Numbered from the stretch's first letter, positions 39,640 to 53,271 are shown. The stretch is 64,000 bases of DNA from Vigna angularis (GCF_016808095.1 NC_068972.1:6380001-6444000), one strand, 5' to 3'. Notes: generated by a model from the sequence alone, not told the origin. Made by a program: numbers and translations.

Positions 39640-42600
39640 ATGGCTACACAGTTCGGCATCAAATTGGCCGTCCACCTCATCACCAACCACTTCGGCAATC
39701 TCGTCGCTGTAATTCTCTCACTTTCGCGTCTCTCTGATTTATTTTGCATCGGCATTGATATTGAAGTTTTGTGTGTGCAGAAAGTATGCGAAAATCTATT
39801 TAGTCATGGAGCCCTCACTTTGGATCAATTGGTTCGCTACTCGGAGCTTACTAAGGACCAAGTTAAGAACTCCCTACTCGTCTTAGTTCAACACAATTGT
39901 TGCCAAGCATTTGTTTCTGCTCCTGAAGATGACGGTATCGTAACACTATTTTTTTTTGTTTAATTCCTTTGTTGTATTCTTTTTTTTTTTTTGCTTTTCT
40001 TTTTCTTTTTAATTATCATTGTCTACTTGCAATAAACATGTTGGAGTAAAATAGTTTTTAAAAAACGGACTTCCTAGCTTTAGTGGTAATGTTTGCAACG
40101 AATACTTCTTCATTAGGGCGTGATTGGCTAATTATGATGTTCTGAATTATTATGAATGCAGATGATGATGTAGACAGATTGAGAGTTAGGACTCAGTACT
40201 TGGTGTTGTTTGATAACATAATCCACCGATTGAGATTTTCCAAATTCTTGGAGACTGTGTCGCGGAAGCTTGATGAAGAAGTCGGTTTGATCCTTATTGG
40301 TTTCTTTGAAGCTTTTCCTTTTATGACTTAAAATGCTCAGTATTGTCCACTTGTTTTGCAGTGTGTGGAACTTCTTGATGGTTTGCTTCGCGATGGTAGG
40401 CTTACCCTGAAACAAATGGTTGACAGAGCAAGTCAAGGGAAAGGCAAGTGTTTTATGATGCAGTTGATAGGTCGAGTGCTGTTTTGCTTATATTTGTTGA
40501 TTTTATTATAACAAAAGGTATTTTTTACACAAATCCGCACATATTTTCTTTTAAGATTTGTGTAATCTAACGACTAAATCATATTTGGTTTAGTCATAAT
40601 TCCTTTTTAAAACTATGAAAACAAAAGGTATGTTTGGAGTGGATCAAGGTACATGTACTAGCATTATGGTCTGATTTGGGTTGGGTTATAAGTGTGGTAC
40701 ATCTTACACAACTTACTAAATTTGTTGTCCATGAAGAGGTAATGATACATAAAGAACTATACGAGTCTTTCTAAATTATGTTAAAGGGTGATATATTACT
40801 AGGCCTATAATTGAGCAGGATATTCATTTTAATCAAACATACAATTGACTCTGAATAATATGTTGAAATTACTGTATTTAAAACATGGTTGAGCTCACCT
40901 GTATCTCGCAAAATCATGAATCCTTTCAAATTATTTTATTTTAAATGATATACTTGCAGAAAATGCCGTGGATACAAAAGTTGTACGAGAGATACTGAAT
41001 AAGCTTTTAACAGCTCGACTTGTCGAACGCTGCCCTGTCCCTGAGCCAGTTGTTTCTACCTCATTTAAAGAAACTACTACTAGGAAGCGGGGTGCTAAGT
41101 CTGCCAAGGTAAATAACTGCTCACTCAGGTCAATTTCCTTAGGAAGTTGGGTGATCTTTGGTTAATGGTTTGGGGTGAGAGGCATTTGCTGTCTATTGGG
41201 TGTGAGCAGGTGAGATTTCTAATGGGGTTCCACTAACAGCTTTGTTGAGGAATAGTAAAGCTTTTTTCCGTTTGATTTAGTTATATCCTAGTTGATATGA
41301 GATCTCTAACATATAGTGAGATCAATTTACCAATTAATTGTTGATTTTTGTATGCACGATGATCCTTCATTTATTGCTTGTTGTTTAAGATGCTTAGTCA
41401 AATAAGTGCTATTAAGTTGAAAATTCTCAAATATTCTTTGTTACCATTTTATTGAAGTTGCAACAGCAATGTGGTCACTTTCGGAAGCTGGATAATAGAG
41501 TTTTCTAAAATCACTTTAAACTTTGTAATTTATGCCTTTCAGATATTTGAAGCACCTGAGACATTACAGCAACGTGTTGTAGAAGCAGCAGTGCCTGGGG
41601 ATGCAATCAGATTTTCATTCACTGCGGATATGAAATCTAATGTTGACAGGGAAACAAATTCAGATGATGATGAAATTGGTAGCGTTCAACAGAATGATGG
41701 TAGGACTACTGTCATCTTTTGTGGTCAGATCAACTTAGTAGTTTTCAGTTAACAAAATTTTTGCATACAAGTATAATTTTTTTAAATCATACAAAATTTG
41801 GTGCAGAAAAAGAGGAGGAAATTCTTTGGCGTGCCAATTTTGAGGAGTTTATTCGTCATCTTAGACATAAGGTAGATATTACAATATATTTCTTATCTAA
41901 CATGGTGCTATCACTACCCAGTCTACCTTTTTTTCCTTGAATTTTGACCTTTTTTGTGCATTTATTTTATTTAACTTACTGTGAAAGGGTATTGAGCTTC
42001 GGAGTTATAAAAGCATACTAGATGGTCAGTGATAGTCAAACGTTTTGAATAAGAATCACAGATATTTTATTTGCAGAAAAGCTATTTTCTAGAGTATATA
42101 AGTGATCAAAGTTAAATTTGAAATTCCTTTGTCTTTCAAAGAGCAAAACTTCTGTTTAAAATTAGTCAAATGAAAACTAGTAATAATAAATGTCAATCTG
42201 GATAAACAAAGCATGAAACCACACAGATTGCTTGTTATTGACACTGCTCTTTAACATTTGGCTTGGTCAAATTTAAGTTGACAATATTTTTGAAGCTATG
42301 TTCAATGGTCATCTTTGCCATAAGTTGGCTTCAATCTGTATCACGTTACCTTTTGTACTAATGAATTTATGGATTCAGCTAAAGGAAGAAACTCATTGTT
42401 TTGGGTGGGGGCTATATTTACATGAATGAATCATTACGTATTGTTTCCTGTAAAGCAGTTTGACATTTACTTATTTTTCCTTGTTGATGCTACTATATTT
42501 ACTGTTTCCTTTGTGATAAATGTGACAACAGAGGTTTTGTTATATTTTTTATGTGCTCTTTGTTTTCTTTTTAATTGTTCCAATTAATGATTGTAAAGGT

Positions 42601-45600
42601 TTCATGGATATCATATTTATAAGCTATTGTGTTGAATTGATTGAGATAGTTTTTTTAATCTTTTGTCATGCATATTGTAGGCATTGATTGAGAATATAAG
42701 AACTCAGCATGATGATGGAACTGCTACTGTCTTAAGTGCAGTATTGGAGGCAACAAAAACTGTTGAGAAAAAAGTGAAAATGGAGAATTCAGGTATACCA
42801 AATTCCTTGCTTTATGATTGTTTTTTTTTTCACTGTTGAGAAAGAATAGAGGGAAAACACAAAAGATCTTTGAGGAAATTATTAAAAGGGATCTCATGGT
42901 GAAATATACTTGATAATTTAATTTTTTAACTTAACCGAATCTATGTAGCTGGCCCAGTGTGACAAGGTTGCTGTTCTGCGTGACCTGTCTCTCAACAACT
43001 AATTCGTGTTTCTAGGATTTTGGTGGAAGTAACGAGGCCATAGATAGATGGATGGATGAACTGATGGATAGAGGCATATGGCCTAGCCTCTTTAAAGGGG
43101 TTTCTGTAGTAGTTTTGTTGTATGGTGCATCTTGTTCTGCTTGCTCCCTCCCTCTAGTCCTCTATTTTGTTCTTTTATTAAGGATTCCCTATCCTTCCTT
43201 ATCTTTTTTAATTGTTCTGTTGTAGATAGGTGGAGGCATACGGCCTCTTTAAATGGGTTTCCCTAGTAGATATGTTGGATCAAGTAGCTTGTTCCGTTGA
43301 TTCTCTCTCCCTTGTTCTCTGTTTTATTCTTTTGTTAAGAAGGATTCCATACTTCGCTTCTCTTTTGTAACTTTTCTGTTATAACGGATTTTTGTTTCAC
43401 CATATAGAGAAAAGAAAGACGTCCATGGGACCACTGTTATCTCATGGTTATGTATTGATTTATGCTGTGTCATCCTATGTTTCAGTTCCCCTGTCACTGG
43501 ATACAATTACCGCAGAGGTCATGAAGACTGATACAGGACGAACGATGACTATAGATCGTATCAGAGCTTCTCTTAGCCAGTTGGGCTGTTCACAGAGGAT
43601 GATTGTAGATGATGCATATAGTATTGGTAAAGTTGATATTTTCCTCATGGAGGACTACTTCTGATATAAAACATTTATCATTTTATTTTCTTAATTGGTA
43701 ATGTTGAAGAACTCTTTCAATGTCCTGGTTTATGATTCCTTCAGTGGTTTGTAATTCAGAATTCTTCACTTTTCAGATTTGAAGAAAATTATTGAACGGG
43801 CTCAAAATGAAGAGGTTTTAATCTTTGTGTTGTTTAGTAATTGCACTACACACACATGCAGACACATACATATTTTGATTTTGTTAAACTGTCTAATTTT
43901 ATGTTCCGTGTTGTAGGTTGAGTCAATTGTGTTGAAAAGGTATGGAAGGGATGCGTACAGAATGTTCAGGCTACTGTCAAAGGATGGTTGTTTTCATGAC
44001 ACAGATCAGGTGATTTACTCATTAATGAAGTTAAAATTAAATTTGCTAATAAATGTAGTGATTCTGTCAGTCTTCTTTCATTGATGTTGACAGTTTGAGA
44101 TTTTAGTCCAATTAACTTGATGCTTTGGATTATAGTTCACTGCAGTAACCCCATGTGAGGTTTTAAAGTTTGAACTGAGTAATGACATTTAGGGCTGTTT
44201 GAAATATTATAAATGTTCTCCCAGCAATCTCTAAATATTTTATATCTTCATTTGTGTTATTTAAAAATTATATTAGTGTACACACATACCTTTAGTTTTA
44301 AAAATTGCTGTATTATGTAATGGATTATGGTACTGTACCCATATTAATGCAATATGGATGGAGGATTAAACTTCCTACGTCAACATTTTGCACCTAGTGT
44401 CAGAATTTCTCCCTTTGGTTATTTCATTTATTCCGCTCATTTCTTTAAATAATACATACCCATTGATAGTAATAAAGATGAAATTGAGAACAAACCCAAA
44501 GGAGAAGTCATGTAAATATCTTCGTCCAAGTCACCATAAAAAGTTGCTATATAAGTTATGTAATCAGCTCAGGTTGGGCCTCGGGTAAAGTAGAAGATTC
44601 ATCAAGATGACCCAAGAATCTTTTCCCTTTCACAAACATTTGGATTTAAAATGACCAGGCGGGATCATTTTTCCTGTTAAAGCGAACCATAAAATTTTCA
44701 GTAGCCACAAGACAATAACCGAGAAAAAAGAGAGAAACTCCATGAACTAGAATCATCGAGCATGAAACCCACAGGAACTAGGAGCCACCAAGAAGACAAG
44801 AGTGACTATCTTGCTGAAGGAAACCGGGGATGATTCCATGTCAAAATTTTTCTCTTTGATGATTTCCTTCATTCTATGTCTATATATATTACATACCCAT
44901 TGACATTAATTAAGACTCTAATTCTATTTCCTAATTTATTTAATCAAAATCGGGAAAGCTAAAATTCTACAATGAATAAGCAAATATTCATTAAAATAAA
45001 AGAGATTCCATTATTGACACAAATAACCAATTATCTAATGCCAAAGCTGTTAGATTAGGATCTGTAATAACTTCATCCACGTTGACAGTCTTCCTTGATG
45101 CTTCGCATATACGGAAATCCAATGAAATATTTATAAACTGATGTTTTCTGCCAGCAATTGCATAATCCTTCTTTTTTTCAATTCTAATTATAAAGAAATT
45201 CAATGGACTCATTCTGTAGTGTTGTTGTGACCTTTAAGTGCTTCTGTTTAATTTGTAGATAGCAGCATCTACTCTGGTTGAGAAAAAGGAGGCTCCAAAG
45301 TTGCTATATAGGTTATGGAAGGACAATTACTTGTATATGGAGGTGGTCTATCTATTCAATATTTATAAACATTTTAGAAATCAGTTTACCTTTGTGTCTG
45401 GATATTTCATCTTTTCACAACTTAATCGTTCTTACAGAAAGTAGTTGCGACGGGAGTGAAGCAAACAACTATTTTGATGTGGAAAGTCAGTAAACCTCTG
45501 CTTTGGGAACATGTACTGGATGAGATGTACCACGCTGCCTTAAATTTGAGCCTAAGAATGGCTTTTGAGCAGGAAAAGGATGAAGAGGTTAGTACATCTA

Positions 45601-46588
45601 AAGTTGTTCATAAATTGATTGACCTCCATTAAATAAAAATGTTTATAAGATTAGGTTATAATATCTTAAGCAAGTGTTGTTTTTGTGTAAACCTTGTTGT
45701 GAGACGAATGTGGTTGTTGTAGTTTCCCATCCTCCATAGATTTTTTTAAGGAGTCTTTCATCTCTTTATTTTTATTCCTAAATATTGTTGATATTTGTAT
45801 TGATTTACCATCATCACTGTATTTTTTTCGGTCATCAATGTCTTGCAAAATTATTGAAAAAAAAAAATCATAGCTGAATTAATAAAATGTTATATTCAAG
45901 TAACGATAATGATCCTATTATCTGCTAAAAGGGATACATTAAGGACGTGTGAGATAGCTGTGAAAATTAACATATAATAAACATTGAAAAATTATCATAA
46001 GTTAAATTGTTAGATAGATAAAATCAGCTTTTTAATTTTCTTTTTTAAATTTAAACAAATGTCCCCCAAAACCATCAATAACTCTCCAAAAACAATTTCT
46101 TTCCTCCAACACCAGCTAAAAAATCAACAATTTAAATTATTCCCAGCAAGTTTCTGATATGTAGACTATACGGATTTGTCGTCTATTTTAAAGCATACAT
46201 ATATTACAACTTAACTAATAATCATGTCTTTGTAAATCTTTTAGGTGCAAATGGCTATAAAGTTTGCATTGTACATTGTTTTTACCGATTATCAAATATT
46301 CCAGTCTGAAGTAATAGTTGTGGGAGTCTACCTTCTATTACTATTAGAAAAGGGCAGTTTTCAGTAAGTAGTTCTAGGTGCTATAATTCATTATCTGAGC
46401 TGTTGCCAATTTCCATGGACTTCTTGGCATAATGACAGTTGTCAACTGAGAATAGGGTTCCCTCAATTTTGACCTCGTCTGATACTCGGAAACAAAATAT
46501 ATAATGTAGTTGGTACTTTTTGGTGTTAATGGCATGTTGTTGTACAACAAGCAATGCTTTGCATTTTTACTACATTTACTGCGTTAAG

Positions 46589-46656
<68 letters not shown>

Positions 46657-46835
46657 CTTGGTTTGCACTGAAGTGTTCTTGCTACTTGTTTCAGCTTTTG
46701 AATGTTCCTAAAGACAAGCTTAAGGAGCCAGGGCCACTGCAGAAGAAATACAAACGGCTACTAAATGTCTGGTTACTCCTGGGGTCATCATTGACGAAGC
46801 TCGATGAAGCTCTCATGCTTTTCCATGATTTCTGA
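39640..46835 (+). CDS. RPC3: DNA-directed RNA polymerase III subunit RPC3 (RPC82/POLR3C)
   Basis: Complete gene with 14 exons: 39640-39708, 39781-39934, 40162-40280, 40362-40443, 40960-41108, 41543-41699, 41807-41871, 42681-42792, 43486-43626, 43777-43814, 43917-44009, 45259-45342, 45438-45587, 46695-46835. The frame is 1554 bases, 517 residues, in line with the family (about 520-535). It begins MATQFGIKLAVHLITNHFG and has four winged-helix units: one at the N-terminus (CENLFSHGALTLDQLVRYSE), then around DGRLTLKQMVDRAS, around LDTITAEVMKTDTGRTMTID, and near DGCFHDTDQIAASTLV. The last part holds the C-terminal helical region (ATGVKQTTILMWKV). By family knowledge RPC3 joins RPC6 and RPC7 in the Pol III initiation subcomplex for tRNA and 5S rRNA genes. 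One intron (40444-40959) uses a GC donor; the intron after exon 3 has a weak donor, GTCGGT. Confidence 0.95.
43045..43385. repeat. degenerate ~170-bp tandem duplication in RPC3 intron 8
   Basis: Two adjacent copies run from GATAGAGGCATATGGCC and GATAGGTGGAGGCATACGG. Each contains GGCCTCTTTAAA, GGGTTTC, CTTGTTC, TATTTTGTTCTTTT or TTTTATTCTTTTGTTA, and ends TTCTGTTGTA / TTCTGTTATA. Confidence 0.7.
44390..44930. repeat. degenerate direct repeat pair in RPC3 intron 11
   Basis: The block around TTTCATTTATTCCGCTCATT followed by ACATACCCATTGATAGTAAT (from about 44400) recurs around 44840-44920 as TTCCTTCATTCTATGTCTAT and ACATACCCATTGACATTAAT. The pair, about 450 bases apart, may be the ends of an old insertion. 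Confidence 0.5.
46592..46652. repeat. (AT)n microsatellite in the last RPC3 intron
   Basis: About 60 bases of AT dinucleotides, 40 bases before the last exon. Confidence 0.95.
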
Positions 46836-47490
46836 ATACAAAATTTTGGGATGATTATAATATTTTATTTTTTTATCAAAAGAATGGCAAATTTTAACTG
46901 TTCCTGACAGCCAGAAACTTCACTTTCACTGCCGTTAACAAACTGGCAGATACTTGCATATAGAAAACAAAACGAAGTCACGCTAATTAAAATGCCACTT
47001 ACCATGTTGGTAATCTTTTCTCAAACCACAGTATATATTTTAATACAAAACTACTTGGCAAGCTACAAATGAGAAATGTTACATAGAAGAAAAAGTTGGG
47101 AGGAAAACGTAACCAATTCTAATGCTGTTTGTTTCTGATGATGTCCAGTGGAGAGAAGAATTGCTGTGAAAGACAGGTCACCGTGGTCAAATTACGTATT
47201 TCTTTTAGAATTTTAACTGTGGCTCTTCATAAACTTGCCCTGTTAGAGACCTAACATACAATTATAACTCAACTTTATAATAAAATGGATAACAATTATT
47301 ATAATAATAATAATAATATTAATTATCAATTAAATAACAATAAAAATAAATATTTTAACATAATTTATGTTAACTATTTTATATTTTAAATCACTTTTAT
47401 AATGAAGGGGAAAATAATAACCATCTAATTTTATACATAAAAATGTACATTGAATTGAATAAATCTTTATTATTTGCTAAAGATGAGACA
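46836..47490. other. RPC3 3' flank, no further gene
   Basis: Contains the RPC3 3' UTR and AT-rich spacer up to the solo LTR. No other gene is seen. Confidence 0.5.
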
Positions 47491-47495
47491 CTTAA

Positions 47496-48477
47496 TGTAA
47501 GAGCCTGAAAAATGAAATACCATTGGGCCATGCAGCCTGGCCCAAGAAGCTAAGGGCACTAGGATCTCAGAAGAGGCCTCACCTTCCAGCTCTGAGTTCA
47601 TTTTTCAGTTACTTTTTCTCTCTCTAAACTCAATTCCATTTTTCTTCTTCTTGCTCTGACTTTTCTCTACTTTTCCACCACTTCCCACTGTTGAAATTTC
47701 AAATAGGTAGTGTGCTTTCGTTCACGGAGTTGAGAGCTTCCCATTCATCCGATTAAAATTCTGCTTTGGACGGGTAAGTTATCTTTCTCTGTTCCTCCCT
47801 TTCCTTTGAACCTAGGGCATGCAATTTTCTAGTTGCATGATCAATGAATTTCCCCTCTAGATTCTCTTGTGAAACTGTTTTATGACTTTTATTGTATTGG
47901 GTGTTATAACTGAAACTGTGAAATTGTGCATGTTGTGATGTGATGAATTTAATCTGTTTTGAATGAGTTTGTTGGCTGAAATTGATCTTGTTGGAAGGTG
48001 TGGAGTAAAGGTTCTGTAATAGCATGTATATGGGTATTAAATAGATGTACTGTTTGATGTTGTTGTGAGAGGAAGTGAAAATATTAAAATTAGGCATTTC
48101 AGATTTAGAGCATAAGAGAACATGGTAGATAATTTAAATAAATTAATTGTTAATTGTTGAGAGCCTTTCTTTGTTGGTAGGATAGAGGAACCTTAAAAAC
48201 CTGAGTTGGCACATCCCTGATTATAGAGCGGCCATGAGCAGCCCTGGCCTGGTCCAGTCAGTTGTGACTAGTCATATGTGCTGGCGTCGTCGAAGGTGAG
48301 TTTGATGCGTTCAGACATCTGGGTCCTCTCCAGTGACTAATTAGGGTAAAGAAAGATCATGAAAATAAAATAAAATAAGTTGATTGTAGATGCATAAAGT
48401 TATCATGTGTTAATTTCTAGTCAATTATAATTTTAGGAAATCAGTCACTGTGTGTTTGGAATTTAAAGTAAAGATCC

Positions 48478-48528
<51 letters not shown>

Positions 48529-48548
48529 ATATAATATATACTAGTTTA

Positions 48549-48588
<40 letters not shown>

Positions 48589-48664
48589 TTTAATATAATA
48601 TAAAAATATATATTCGTAAGGTTACATATTATATATAAATATATATATGTATAATAATATAATG

Positions 48665-48755
<91 letters not shown>

Positions 48756-49764
48756 AAGTAAGATAGTTGTTTCTTATATTGAAACGTGAGTGTTAATCAA
48801 TAATTATATTACTTGTAGGTATGTATAAATTAATGTATTTTATGAGCTGTTATGGGTTAGTTGGAGTTGTTTGGTTCTTGGTATTGATTAACTTAGATTC
48901 AATTGTGGAGATGTTATTTTTATAATTTGTGAGTGGTGAGTAATGTATATTGTTGAGATTGTGTATATGTTGATTGTGGCAGAAAGTATATGATTACAAA
49001 GTGATGAAAGTATGATCCAAGTTGTAAATCAAGTTCCATCTGTGTAGGATCTCTTGGTGAGATCCTTAGTGTTTTAGAATGAAAGTAGGAGCTCAGTCTT
49101 GGGGGTCATTCTGAAACTCCAATGGCTAATCATACTCAAGTAGAGAGATTAATCCATGTGGTGAGGAGTAGCAGGAGGTCTTAGTCTTGGGGCTTCCAGT
49201 ATGCCTCAAGGCCCGGAACAGGCTAACCTCGTGAGTGTGGCAGGGTGGGGAACCCAAGTTTCATAAGTCACCACGAGTGCAGGACTCGCCATAGCTCGAC
49301 TATCATTCTAAGTCCGGACGAGTCAAGTCTAGTTTATGACATGTTCCTTTGTATGGTTTAACTTGCTTGGCTTAAAGTATTTATTTGATGAATTGTTTAC
49401 TTTAAATATAGTATGCTTGCTTGTGAAACTAGCTCACCCTTGCTTGTGTGTTCGTGCTTTGTTTGGGTATGTTTCCTGTTGCAATGATCATCCTAAATTG
49501 GATGTGAGCAGATGAAGAGGAGGTGTCTGTGGAGCAAGCGCTGGAAGAAGGTGATGCTGCAGCTTAGTATGTCTAGGATATTGATTAGTAGTATTATTCT
49601 GATGATAATTCACAGTGGTCCTTTATGTTTAAGAGACCAACTCTGATTTTATTTTGGATGACTGTAACCAATATAGTCTGTTATATGTCTCTAATTACTT
49701 TCCAATATTATAACTGAATGACGTCTTTATTATATATGCATGTCGTATATTATGGGATGTCACA
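47496..49764 (+). mobile_element. solo LTR with perfect target duplication, 2.27 kb
   Basis: Begins TGTAAGAGCC, ends GGGATGTCACA, and is flanked by CTTAA on both sides (47491-47495 and 49765-49769). There is no primer site, coding sequence or second LTR, so it is a solo LTR. It is homologous to the copy at 27232-28816. It also shares GTTTGGGTATGT and GAGCAGATGAAG near its 3' end with the reverse complement of the gypsy LTR at 59124-60904, so the two belong to related families. Long AT tracts lie inside at about 48485-48584 and 48668-48750. Confidence 0.85.
48485..48750. repeat. cluster of (AT)n microsatellites
   Basis: Three AT dinucleotide runs, the last about 80 bases, separated by short TTTAATATAATA-type units. 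They lie within the solo LTR. Confidence 0.95.
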
Positions 49765-49769
49765 CTTAA

Positions 49770-52240
49770 TTGAAAGGAAAACAAACTTTTTCTTATAGGA
49801 ATTCCTTTGGGAATTTAATCAACTTTGTTATTTTAATCAACACGTATTAGACGGTAACATCGTACAAATTAAGTATACAAGTATTCAAATTTACGGTTCA
49901 TTTGAATTTTTTTTTGACAATCCAAAACAATCTGCATGACACTTCTTTTGATAATATGTACAGAAGTATGAATAATTTTTTGTGGCCCTTGTAACAGATA
50001 GAGAGATACATACATACGGATATTTCCTACTACGTTGATTTTTTGTTTCCCAATTAAAACCAAAGCATGTTAGTTTTGAATTATAGCATGTATTGTTATG
50101 AGAAGTATCATGCAATCTTTCAAAATATTTTAAATTTATGTTTCTTTTACCTGTTTACGTATATCATTTTAAAGAAAATTGTACTTATTTATTTTATTAA
50201 ATATACCCATCAAAGAATTTTCAAAACAAATTATATGCTGAAGTTAAAATAAATTATTCATTAAATATTTAATCAAAATAATTTTTATATAGATTTAATG
50301 ATAAATTTTAAAATGAAAATGTCAAAACTAAAAGATAATTATATTATAAAATAATTCATTTAATGCAATTACTTCCTCTATCACTTCACAAACAGACACA
50401 CAAAATCAATGATAAATTGATAGTCAAACAAACAAGAAGATATAGTGATCTGTTAACAAACCACTATTCTATCACATTATGTAATATACCGTCTTATCTA
50501 ATTCAGACATTTTTTTAATACTTTAAATTAATTTTTATTTCTCTATTACATTATAATTTATTCCATAATTGAAGTTTTTAATTTTTTTAAAATAGAATAT
50601 CATAATAAATTTATAATTTTAACAGATGGATTAATTCGTGTACTTCGATAGGTTGTTTTTTTTAAAGAAAAAGATATGAAGGATGGGATGATGCACGTTT
50701 AAAATGTTTTGAAATAGGCACTGATTATAATTTCCGTTGAAAACGTTCATACCTAACAGGCCTCGCGTCTATTTCTTTTTTGATTTAGATAATTTTAATT
50801 CACCTAAACCAAATTATTGTGAAAAAAAAACAATACCTTTATTTTCAGCAAAATATTTAATACATGCATAACTTAAACTTGGAGCAATTATTAAACCCAA
50901 ATATTCTAAATTTATTATAATAATATTTAGTTGATCTGATACAAGAGAGCCAAAAATAAAGTGGTATATATATTTTAATTTAATTATATCTTGTTCGTTT
51001 ATATTTTTTATTTGCAATTTCATTGAATTAATTTTCGCTTCCTTTTGCAACAAATTATTAAGAACATCCACAATGTTTTGTCTAGTTCATCAATTAAAAA
51101 ATACTTTTGTTTTTGGAAAAGAACAAAGTCATTTAGTTGTCCAATAATACATACATAAGAAATTTATTATTACAAAATTATCACACAACACTATATATAA
51201 GTGTTCATTATTTGCAATAATAATATTTTCTTTAATTTAAAATAAACTACGACTTTCTCCTCCGTCCATCTTACCTAACGTGTTTTAAATCTCATCCATA
51301 TCTTTTGGATTATCTTTTTGTACTTTGCCGTTATCCCTCTTTTGTCGTCTATTAAAGAAATGTATTTTTTTAATCTAATTTTATTTAAATAAACCGATTA
51401 ATTAAAATTTAATTACTTTATACATTTACATATTTTAAAGTATTTTTAATTTATTATTTAAAATATTTCTTTTACTCAAGTTCTTTTTATTTAATTTTTG
51501 TTGTTAATGAAATAATATATAATTATTACTTTCTTTTTCATTTTTAATTTTAACTCGTTGATTAGTTATTTTCCTATTTTCTTTTAATTGATCAGCCAAT
51601 TCATTATTTTATTTTTCAATAATAGTCATTCAAGATGGAAAAACGTTATCCCATTTATAATAAAATCAAATAATAAGTATTTAAATAATTTTTATTATTT
51701 ACATTCAACAAAACAAAAATTTCACTTAAAAGTATTCAAAATTTATAAAATAATTAAAATTTATAATTACTCGACATAATAAAAATATTATATTAAGAAC
51801 GCGGTTTAATAAAATTCATTAAGTTTTTTATATTGTAACTGTCCAAATTCATTTATTAAAGAAATATTCAAATATTTACATTTTAATTACCATTGTCAAT
51901 ATTATAGTTATTATGTATGATAAGATATAACTTATTTATTTGAGATAAATATTATTTTAATAATATTATTTGATATTCTAATATCGGTACGTAATCCATG
52001 ACAATTTTATAAATACTATTAGTATTTTTCACTTAATTTCATATTCATTTTCTTTATTCACAAGATTTTAATTTTCTTATTTTAGGTGAACAAAATTTAA
52101 TTAAGCTTAAATAGTTTATATATGTATAGGTTTGTTTCAATTTCATTAGAGACTTTTACTTTCAAGGTAAAATGTTCATCAATTTATTCCAAATCACTAA
52201 CCATTATTTCTTTTATATTTTATTTTTCTATGAAAATTTA
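49770..52240. other. AT-rich intergenic DNA, no gene seen
   Basis: No exon, RNA gene or element boundary recognised on either strand. Confidence 0.5.
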
Positions 52241-52279
52241 GAAAGTCCCTCTTCTTTTTTTTTTGTGTAAAATAACTTT

Positions 52280-52660
52280 ACATGAAGTAAAAGCTTCAAA
52301 AAGACTCTTAAAATATTTCTTTTAAAACAATTACCTGTGGTAGTGTAAATTATTGAAAAATTAAAGAATATTAATTTTACTATTAAAATTTAATCGTGTT
52401 AATAAATATATTACAAGTAAAATAAATTATTAACAAATTAAAAAATTGTTTTAAAATAAATATATTAAAAATTGCTTCAAAAGAGTCTTATAAAAGTATT
52501 TTTTTTAAACCATTACCTTAAATGTAGTAGTGTAAACTATTGGAAAATTAAAGAATATTAATTTTACTATTAAAATTTAATAATGTTAATAAATATATTA
52601 CAAGTAAAATAAATTATTAACAAATTTAAAATTACTTTAAAATAAATAAATAATAAGTTG
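52280..52660. repeat. ~190-bp tandem duplication
   Basis: Two adjacent copies each contain GCTTCAAAA, AAAGAATATTAATTTTACTA, TTAATAAATATATTACAAGT and AAAATAAATTATTAACAAAT in the same order, with a handful of substitutions. Confidence 0.85.
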
Positions 52661-53065
52661 GCATTATTTTTCTAGTTCTTGTGTCTGTTGTAGTAGCGAG
52701 AAAAAAAATGAACTGAAAAAAAATAAAGTGCGATGCTCTTGATGGCTGTACTGTATATATTTTAACTTATTATGTTAACCGCGGATTCGCAAAACATGAA
52801 CTACGTTTGGCTTCTTTATGGCCAAACACGGTGACGGTGTAGACCTGATCTTTGTTGCTTTTGCATATCGCGTTGACTACAAACAAGAACGACAAAGATT
52901 CTGTTTTTCTCACACCTTTTTTGTTTTTTTCTTAGTCACAAATTTCCACTTCTAAACATAATTAAGCTGTGTGGACAAAACTGCAAAAAAAAAAAAAAAA
53001 AACCGACCAAAAACTTTGACACACAGATGGACCCAAAAAGGGAAAATATTCAAACATGTCGCGAG

Positions 53066-53085
53066 GGTCAAAAAGTCAATCCGTG
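53066..53085 (+). promoter_or_regulatory. paired W-box-like GTCAA motifs upstream of the P450
   Basis: GGTCAAAAAGTCAATCC contains two GTCAA cores (reverse of TTGAC, the WRKY-binding core) about 200 bases before the P450 start codon; a third is at about 53142. This would fit stress or defence control, but is only a motif match. Confidence 0.35.
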
Positions 53086-53181
53086 GACAAAGATAATAAA
53101 AATAAAAGCAAAAGCATAACAACAACTCGTTCCTTATCGTAGTCAAAAGCCACCAATTAGTTCTCCCATTCAAAACCTTCT

Positions 53182-53190
53182 TATATAAAT
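53182..53190 (+). promoter_or_regulatory. TATA box of the P450 gene
   Basis: TATATAAAT lies 82 bases before the start codon, a standard TATA-box placement. Confidence 0.6.
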
Positions 53191-53271
53191 ACAGACTTAT
53201 ATTACTATCTTATACCCACAACAGAACCATAATATTAGAAGTTCAAGTATTAAAACGATACAAAGAGAGAG

